From Dialister sp. UBA734 (lineage in GTDB: Bacteria > Bacillota > Negativicutes > Veillonellales > Dialisteraceae), in assembly GCA_002297935.1 (NCBI GenBank), contig DBLC01000138.1:1-10041 (forward strand): DNA of 10,041 nt. Reading direction: 5' to 3'. The stretch's first letter is position 1. Each line of letters opens with the position of its first letter. Under the pieces are notes generated by a model. That model was not told the DNA's origin, did not search any database, and worked only from the letters and a program-made list of their open reading frames with translations. Of the stretch, positions 5,867 through 10,041 are shown piece after piece. The position numbers and the translations under genes were made by a program.

Positions 5867-5874
5867 GAATGAGG

Positions 5875-6004
5875 AGTTAGGGATTAGGGACTATGGACTA
5901 GAAATTGCAGATTGCTAAAGGTTCTGAAGGTTCTTAGGGTTCTAAGGGTTCTAAGGGTTCTAAGGGTTTCCGAATGTGCCTATAAACGCTACCATCATCA
6001 TTTA
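5875..6004. repeat. 9-bp tandem array with conserved core (half element)
   Basis: Six 9-bp units of the AAGGTTCTG/AGGGTTCTA type run from 5918 to 5971. The core follows at 5972-6004; its reverse complement contains GCGTTTATAGGCACATTCGG, matching the core at 8570-8598. Only one flank is present, unlike the symmetric copy at 8513-8630. Before it, at about 5875-5900, are short TTAGGGA-type heptads. Nothing in this stretch looks coding. Confidence 0.85.
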
Positions 6005-6010
6005 CTCATA

Positions 6011-6187
6011 ATCCCCTTCCGCTGGAAGGGGATAGGACTTGAGCGTAGCGAAAAGTCCAGGGGATAGCTCGCTCTAGCAATATGAAAGCCATTTCCCCTC
6101 TACTCGTTTAGGCGTCCTTTCTAACGGCTAGTCTAACAACTCTTCTTCGTCTTCCTATCCCCCCTGCCCCCTTCCTGAGGAAGGGGG
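6011..6187. repeat. Possible small non-autonomous element bounded by hairpins
   Basis: The left boundary is a perfect 10-bp hairpin, ATCCCCTTCC (6011-6020) with GGAAGGGGAT (6024-6033). The right boundary is a related 9-bp hairpin, CCCCCTTCC (6167-6175) with GGAAGGGGG (6179-6187). The adjoining bases ATAGG (6032-6036) and CCTAT (6154-6158) are in opposite orientation, so the ends form an inverted pair. A second small stem, GGACTT/AAGTCC, lies at 6035-6040/6053-6058. The interior, about 110 bp, has no ORF or recognisable motif. No target duplication could be confirmed. It resembles a MITE in layout only. Confidence 0.45.
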
Positions 6188-6217
6188 TATCCGCTAAAAC
6201 CGATTCCGCCTACATCA

Positions 6218-6233
6218 TGTTTCACGAGAAACA
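6218..6233. promoter_or_regulatory. parS-like palindrome (one base from the usual form)
   Basis: TGTTTCACGAGAAACA differs at one base from the widely shared chromosomal parS form TGTTnCACGTGAAACA bound by ParB/Spo0J. The palindrome extends one more base pair each side (6217-6234). The mismatch breaks the central CACGTG, which matters for ParB contact. GAGAAAC strings also occur in repeats here, so chance or repeat origin is possible. Nearby dnaB is compatible with an origin-proximal position. Confidence 0.3.
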
Positions 6234-6241
6234 TCCGCCCC

Positions 6242-6268
6242 GTCACCCGTCACCAGTCACCAGTCACT
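6242..6268. repeat. CAGTCAC-type heptad array
   Basis: Four near-perfect 7-bp units, CGTCACC then CAGTCAC twice after a CCGTCAC variant, lie in the gap beyond the MATE gene. They precede a GC hairpin, the same arrangement as at 2992-3060. Confidence 0.8.
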
Positions 6269-6281
6269 AACAAATTATATT

Positions 6282-6307
6282 GCGGCGCTTTATAATTAGT
6301 GCACCGC
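6282..6307. other. GC hairpin downstream of the MATE gene
   Basis: The stem GCGGCGC (6282-6288) pairs with GCACCGC (6301-6307), with one mismatch. The loop TTTATAATTAGT is nearly identical to that at 3042-3053. It begins 25 nt past the MATE stop codon on the minus strand. ATTCCTAATTCCTCATTCC-type short repeats (about 6314-6337) lie between it and the gene end and run into the last codons. Confidence 0.6.
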
Positions 6308-6332
6308 CACCACCATTCCTAATTCCTCATTC

Positions 6333-7667
6333 CTAATTGCCATTACAATATTGTTTTCTCGTCACAAAAAGAAGCGCCGTAAGTCCCACTGCCGTAATGA
6401 GCCAGGAAATGGGATAGCCTGCCATGAGGCAATCAAAGTTCGGATGAGCCGCAAAGATGGTGAACACATAAATCAAGCGGGAACCGCAAATGCCGCCGCA
6501 CACGATGAGGGCCGGTCCCAAGGATTTCCCGAAGCCTCGCATAAAGCCAGAAATCATTTCAATCACTAAGTTAAGCGGTTCCGCGTAAAGGATATATTTC
6601 AAACGAATCACCCCATAAGCCACGACCGCCGCATCCTCATTGAAGAGCTGCAGCAGCGGCACGCCGAAGTAGAGAATGACACCGCAAATCACCACGGTAA
6701 CCGCCAGATTTTGTAAGCTGGTGATGATTCCCACTTTCCGGCACCGTTTAAAATCCCCGGCACCGTAATTCTGTCCCACAAAGGTGGTACAAGTCTGACC
6801 GAAACCGTTGACGAAGATGTATGCCAGAATTTCCAGATTGAAGGCAGCTGCCGACGCGGCCACCACATCAGTGCCTAAGCTATTGATGGCGGTCTGAATC
6901 ACAATATTGGACAAACAGAACACCGCCGCCTGCAGCCCCGCCGGTGAACCAATGCGAAGGATTTCTTTCAGCAAATCCCAATGGATGGATAACTTTCGCC
7001 AGTGCAACCGGATGGCCATTTTCGTGTGTACCAGAAGGGCCAGCAACATGAAGGAGCTCAAAATGGTGGCACACATAGTGGAAATCGCCACGGCGCCTAC
7101 GTCAAAGCCGAAATGCACCACCAGCACATAGCTGATCACCACTTTGATGCAGCCGGAAATCAAAAGACAAACCAGCGGCGTCCGGGTATCTCCCTGACTT
7201 CGGAAAATAGCGGACGTGAAATTGTACATCAAAATCCCCGGCATGGCGAGATATATGATTTTCAGATATTTTAAAGCCAAAGCCATAATATCCTCCGGCA
7301 CTTGCAGCAAGTCCAGCAGCGGTTCGGCGATACATTCTCCTATAAATGCCATCACAAGACCGCACAGGAAAGCAAAGAGCACCGACGTATGAACCGCCCG
7401 CGAGACCCCTTCGGCATCTCGCTTCCCGGTCAACTGGGCAATCACCACATTGCTGCCCAAGGAAATACCGATAAAAAAGGTCACCATGAGCCCCACGATG
7501 GGCGCATTGCTTCCCACTGCCGCCATGGCTTCCTTTCCTACAAACTGTCCCATAATCACCGTATCGATGGCATTAAAGAGCTGCTGCAAAAGCCCCGTCA
7601 CGCCCAGAAAGAGCGCAAACGTCAGCGTCTTTCGTCCAATCGGCCCATGGGTCATGTCTACTTTCAT
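6333..7667 (-). CDS. MATE family multidrug/Na+ efflux protein
   Basis: This 444-residue integral membrane protein has about 12 hydrophobic segments in two similar halves, the standard MATE layout and length. Recognisable family features are the N-terminal TLTFALFLGVTGLLQQLF helix, DTVIMGQFVG, the RSQGDTRTP loop between halves of the first bundle (about residues 153-161), and GQNYGAG with RCRK in the second half (about 308-320). Such pumps export cationic drugs, dyes or metabolites in exchange for Na+ or H+; the substrate cannot be told here. The ATG at 7667 has AGAGG (7680-7684), 12 nt upstream, a rather long spacing; an ATG four codons later fits worse. The gene is isolated from its neighbours by repeat-rich gaps of 220 and about 560 bp, with no regulator beside it. 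Confidence 0.95.
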   Translation of the reverse strand: MKVDMTHGPIGRKTLTFALFLGVTGLLQQLFNAIDTVIMGQFVGKEAMAAVGSNAPIVGLMVTFFIGISLGSNVVIAQLTGKRDAEGVSRAVHTSVLFAFLCGLVMAFIGECIAEPLLDLLQVPEDIMALALKYLKIIYLAMPGILMYNFTSAIFRSQGDTRTPLVCLLISGCIKVVISYVLVVHFGFDVGAVAISTMCATILSSFMLLALLVHTKMAIRLHWRKLSIHWDLLKEILRIGSPAGLQAAVFCLSNIVIQTAINSLGTDVVAASAAAFNLEILAYIFVNGFGQTCTTFVGQNYGAGDFKRCRKVGIITSLQNLAVTVVICGVILYFGVPLLQLFNEDAAVVAYGVIRLKYILYAEPLNLVIEMISGFMRGFGKSLGPALIVCGGICGSRLIYVFTIFAAHPNFDCLMAGYPISWLITAVGLTALLFVTRKQYCNGN

Positions 7668-7716
7668 ATATTGCTTCTACCTCTTATCTAAATCAATCAA
7701 TTTTACCGCTAGTCGT

Positions 7717-7872
7717 TGAGTGCGTAATGCGTAGTGCGAAGTGCGTAATGGAGGTACGGCGCACAACTTATAAAGCGCCGTGAGTTTTTATAAAAAAGGG
7801 TATTGGGGCGCTTCCAAATTTTTATGCGCCCCTTCCTTCATTACGCACTTCGCACTACGCATTACGCACTCA
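7717..7872. repeat. Perfect 34-bp inverted repeat enclosing two GC hairpins
   Basis: Arms 7717-7750 and 7839-7872 are perfect reverse complements over 34 bp and are made of TGCGTAATGCGTAGTGCG-like units. Between them are hairpin A, ACGGCGC (7756-7762) with GCGCCGT (7775-7781), and hairpin B, GGGGCGC (7805-7811) with GCGCCCC (7826-7832). Hairpin A is the reverse orientation of the 3035-3060 type (reverse-complement loop TTTATAAGTTGT), so the whole unit is roughly a palindrome of palindromes. It fills the gap between the carbonic anhydrase stop and the MATE start. The A/T-rich spacer has no gene. Confidence 0.9.
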
Positions 7873-7887
7873 CATCGTTGCCGTATT

Positions 7888-8445
7888 TCACAAAAAAGAA
7901 ACCCGTCCCGTCTCTATATCATACACAGCCCCTACGACTTGTTCGTGCTGCAAGAGGGGATCGGATTCATGAGAAAAGGCATCATGAATCTCTTGTACCG
8001 CTGCTTTCACATTGAGCACACAGGCTTGGTATTCGTTGGTTTCTTTTCCAATGGCTTTCTGAATGGAATCGGTGATGTACTTGATATGCCCATCTGCTTC
8101 TCCGTGCAGTGCGGCCGCCACGGCCCCGCAATGGGTATGGCCCAGAACCACCACCAAGGGCGTTTTCAAATGCGCTACAGCATACTCCACTGAACCCATT
8201 TGATGGGCGTCCATCACATTGCCGGCGATACGAATGGTGAAAAGGTCTCCCAATCCACAGGAAAAAATCACTTCCGGCACCACGCGAGAATCCGCACAGG
8301 CAATCACCACCGCCATAGGAGACTGTCCCTTGTCCGACAACTCCTTCCGCCGGACAGAGGAAATATTTCCACCAAAAGCACCACTTGCGACATACGCAGC
8401 GTTTCCGGTCTGTAATTTTTCTAATACTTCTTCCGATGTATACAT
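7888..8445 (-). CDS. Beta-class carbonic anhydrase
   Basis: This 185-residue cytoplasmic zinc enzyme interconverts CO2 and bicarbonate, supplying bicarbonate for carboxylations and helping pH balance. The zinc ligands are visible: C50 in ACADSR, with the D52-R54 dyad, and H103 plus C106 in GHTHCGA. RIAGN (72-76) and GSVEYAV (84-90) are further family motifs, and the length is normal for the compact bacterial forms. The start at 8445 is set by GGAGG (8453-8457) 7 nt upstream. The reading frame stays open to an ATG at 8559, but that 38-residue extension is largely translated 9-bp repeat (RTL-like repeats) and has no ribosome site. The gene stands alone, with repeat elements on both sides. Confidence 0.95.
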   Translation of the reverse strand: MYTSEEVLEKLQTGNAAYVASGAFGGNISSVRRKELSDKGQSPMAVVIACADSRVVPEVIFSCGLGDLFTIRIAGNVMDAHQMGSVEYAVAHLKTPLVVVLGHTHCGAVAAALHGEADGHIKYITDSIQKAIGKETNEYQACVLNVKAAVQEIHDAFSHESDPLLQHEQVVGAVYDIETGRVSFL

Positions 8446-8512
8446 AGTGATTCCTCCATTGTAAGTCCTGCCATTACGTGAAGCCAAATATGCGATGATT
8501 TCTTTCGTGACA

Positions 8513-8630
8513 AGGGTTCTTAAGGTTTTAAGGGTTCTGAAGGTTCTCATAGCCCTCAAATGAGATGATAACGCTAGCGTTTATAGGCACATTTGAGAAA
8601 CCTAAGAACCCTTAGAACCTTAAGAACCTG
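8513..8630. repeat. 118-bp nested palindrome of 9-bp units around a conserved core
   Basis: Four 9-bp units (8513-8548; AGGGTTCTT, AAGGTTTTA, AGGGTTCTG, AAGGTTCTC) face four inverted units (8595-8630; GAGAAACCT, AAGAACCCT, TAGAACCTT, AAGAACCTG). Inside them lie CTCAAATG (8555-8562) with CATTTGAG (8590-8597), and at the centre the perfect palindrome AACGCTAGCGTT (8570-8581). The core is shared with 5972-6004 and about 9960-10000. It lies between the hydrolase stop and the carbonic anhydrase start. Confidence 0.9.
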
Positions 8631-8683
8631 TAACTTCTAACGAATCGTGCTTACTGATTCAAATCCTTAACTTCGTAGCATCG

Positions 8684-8756
8684 CCTAATCCCTAGGGCCT
8701 AGCTACCAATCCCTAAAATCCCAGTCACCAGTCACCAGTCACCAGTCACCAGTCAC
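8684..8756. repeat. Dispersed 52-bp repeat with five CAGTCAC heptads, copy 2
   Basis: Bases 8684-8735 repeat 4699-4750 with two differences. They lead into five exact tandem copies of the 7-mer CAGTCAC (8722-8756), the cleanest tandem array in the window. It ends 9 nt before the hydrolase stop codon. The short remainder of this gap (8631-8683) shows nothing I recognise. Confidence 0.9.
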
Positions 8757-8765
8757 CAAAACATT

Positions 8766-9866
8766 CTATTCCATTTCCTTCCACCATTCCCGCAGTCCTG
8801 AATTGTCTCCACCAATTTCTACGGTTTCTCCAATCCTGGGCGTCAGCAGTTGGTACGAGGCGCCTTTCGAGGCTTCGGTGATTCGTTCATAGGGCTCTTT
8901 CCAGGTGTGATCAGACAGGGGATATTTCCCATTGTGACAAGGAATGACTGCTTTCGCGTGCAATTCTTCTCCTGCCTTGGCACTTTCTTCTGGCATCATA
9001 TGCACCGTAGGCCACGCAGTATTGTATTGCCCATCTTCGATGAGAGCCAAGTCAAAGCCACCAAATTTATTTCCAATTTCCTGGAACCGGTCATCATACC
9101 CGCCGTCTCCTGTATAGTACACCTTCTTATCCGGTGTTTCAAAAGCAAAGCTGGCGTACAAAGTCTGGTTCTTGTGAAGAAGCCGTCCAGAGAAATGGCG
9201 GGTCGGCAGCACCCACACGGTCAAAGTATCATCGATTTTTACCGGCGTCCACCAATCTTCCTCATGAATTTTCTCGACCGGATAACCCCATTTTTCATAA
9301 TAACCCCCATTGCCAAGACCGGTCACCACGTGATGCACTTTCGGTTCTATGGTGCGAACGAAATCATAATCCAAATGGTCCCAGTGGTCATGGGACAGCA
9401 CCATCACATCAATGTCATCGGGGATATCGTCTGGGCCATACACATTGCTTCCGTCCATGGCTTTATCAATCAACGGAACCGGCGACGCATAGGTAGCGGC
9501 GATGGGGTCAATCAAAATTTTCTTTCCATGAAGCTGCATGTAAAAAGAAGAATGGCCCATCCAAATCACCACATCTTCCTCAGCAGGAAGAGATTTCAAA
9601 TCGGTTTTCTTGACAACCATCTTATCCTTAGGAATGGTTTTCCCTGGGGTAGGAAATAAAAATTCCTTCCAAAAATCCATGGTCGGCTTCACTGCCTCAT
9701 GGGGATGCATAGGAACAAATTCTCCATTCACATAATGAGGCGACGCCTCGATTTTCTTTTTTCGCGTTTCCGTCATGAGCGGATCCATCTGCGGCTGGGA
9801 CACAAACCAGCACCCAAAAGCACCCAGCAGTACCACGCCGCCGACGATATATTTCAGTAGAGTCAT
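8766..9866 (-). CDS. Metallo-beta-lactamase-fold hydrolase, NAPE-PLD-like
   Basis: This 366-residue protein has an N-terminal hydrophobic segment (about 4-23), an extended region, and a metallo-beta-lactamase domain from about residue 97. Metal-binding motifs are SHDHWDHLD (H159, H161, D163, H164), PTRHFSGR (H224), YTGDGGYDD (D254) and PCHNGKY near the C-terminus. HDHWDHLD together with RHFSGR and GDGGY resembles the NAPE-PLD/RomA branch, which includes phosphodiesterases, rather than true beta-lactamases. The substrate is unknown. The N-terminus could be a membrane anchor or signal sequence; LGAFGC is a poor lipobox (Ala at -3, Phe at -2). The ATG at 9866 follows AGAAAGGAAA. The gene is monocistronic as far as seen. 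Confidence 0.88.
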   Translation of the reverse strand: MTLLKYIVGGVVLLGAFGCWFVSQPQMDPLMTETRKKKIEASPHYVNGEFVPMHPHEAVKPTMDFWKEFLFPTPGKTIPKDKMVVKKTDLKSLPAEEDVVIWMGHSSFYMQLHGKKILIDPIAATYASPVPLIDKAMDGSNVYGPDDIPDDIDVMVLSHDHWDHLDYDFVRTIEPKVHHVVTGLGNGGYYEKWGYPVEKIHEEDWWTPVKIDDTLTVWVLPTRHFSGRLLHKNQTLYASFAFETPDKKVYYTGDGGYDDRFQEIGNKFGGFDLALIEDGQYNTAWPTVHMMPEESAKAGEELHAKAVIPCHNGKYPLSDHTWKEPYERITEASKGASYQLLTPRIGETVEIGGDNSGLREWWKEME

Positions 9867-9893
9867 TGTATTTCCTTTCTGAATGTATAGTTT

Positions 9894-9902
9894 CTTATAT
9901 CA
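9894..9902 (-). promoter_or_regulatory. Candidate extended -10 of the hydrolase gene
   Basis: On the minus strand this reads TGATATAAG, one base from the TGnTATAAT form seen upstream of three other genes here. The predicted start is near 9887, about 20 nt before the ATG, leaving room for the AAAGGAAA ribosome site. No -35 is seen. Confidence 0.4.
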
Positions 9903-9930
9903 AACATAGGATGATTTCCTTTGCGCCAAA

Positions 9931-10000
9931 GTTTCTCAAGTTTCTCAGGTTTCTCGAATGCGAATGATAATGTTAGGGTCTATTGGCACATTCGAGAAAC
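9931..10000. repeat. 9-bp array with conserved core, third copy
   Basis: Three 9-bp units (GTTTCTCAA 9931-9939, GTTTCTCAG 9940-9948, GTTTCTCGA 9949-9957) lead into a core bounded by a perfect 12-bp inverted pair, GTTTCTCGAATG (9949-9960) and CATTCGAGAAAC (9989-10000). The core CTATTGGCACATTCGAGAAA matches the TATAGGCACATTTGAGAAA core at 8582-8600. The tandem unit differs from the other copies in sequence but keeps the 9-bp period. The element may continue past the window edge; 10001-10041 shows nothing further. Confidence 0.8.
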
Positions 10001-10041
10001 ATGAGCAGCCTTAGGGAAACGCTGATTTAATCAAAGAGTCT

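Noticed and set aside
7756..7832. Structured RNA gene or riboswitch in the repeat region
   Set aside because: Only simple hairpins are visible; no tRNA, riboswitch or other known RNA fold could be recognised, and the structure is accounted for by inverted repeats.
8722..8756. CRISPR array
   Set aside because: The units are 7 bp and directly tandem, with no spacers; no cas gene is present. The 9-bp arrays fail for the same reason.
8850..9659. Long plus-strand open frame (269 codons) opposite the hydrolase gene
   Set aside because: It is antisense to a gene with clear catalytic motifs, has no family resemblance or ribosome site, and its composition is what the complement of a GC-rich gene gives.
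8766..9866. True beta-lactamase
   Set aside because: The motifs HDHWDHLD with RHFSGR and GDGGY point to the NAPE-PLD-like branch; fold name alone does not imply antibiotic hydrolysis.

Overview
The window reads as ordinary chromosome from an anaerobic member of the Firmicutes, most likely a diderm Negativicute (a relative of Megasphaera, Dialister or Acidaminococcus). That assignment is an inference. It rests on an L,D-transpeptidase carrying a copper-amine-oxidase-like stalk domain, a pseudopilin beside a short prepilin peptidase, a FeoB-associated-type Cys protein, GGAGG-type ribosome binding sites and extended -10 promoters (TGnTATAAT). No species is claimed.

Layout: one small plus-strand gene (142-414, FeoB-associated-like membrane protein) converges on a run of eight minus-strand genes. 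Read in their transcription order (right to left) these are a NAPE-PLD-like metallo-beta-lactamase-fold hydrolase (9866-8766), a beta-carbonic anhydrase (8445-7888), a MATE efflux pump (7667-6333), a prepilin peptidase (5766-5215) overlapping a pseudopilin (5276-4779), replicative helicase DnaB (4545-3082), a family 4 Fe-S uracil-DNA glycosylase (2925-2155) and an L,D-transpeptidase (1815-748). Only the peptidase and pseudopilin are clearly one transcription unit. The other genes are separated by 100-560 bp gaps, and several have their own promoter-like sequence. They look like independent housekeeping and envelope functions, not one pathway.

The unusual content lies between the genes. Nearly every gap is packed with structured repeats, falling into at least five kinds: (1) two copies of a large nested palindrome with seven GGTTAT motifs each (410-752, 1921-2145); (2) three relatives of an element built from 9-bp tandem units around a shared core (5918-6004, 8513-8630, 9931-10000); (3) five short GC hairpins, four of which share a TTTATAA-type loop; (4) 7-bp CAGTCAC-type tandem repeats, including a 52-bp block present twice; (5) a perfect 34-bp inverted repeat enclosing two of the hairpins (7717-7872). 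A sixth stretch, 6011-6187, is bounded by two related hairpins in opposite orientation and may be a small non-autonomous element.

Two further points deserve attention. The leader peptide of the pseudopilin is encoded out of frame inside the 3' end of the gene for the peptidase expected to cleave it. A perfect 14-bp palindrome also sits at the predicted transcription start of dnaB. I saw no tRNA, rRNA, CRISPR array, transposase, phage gene or recognisable defence system.
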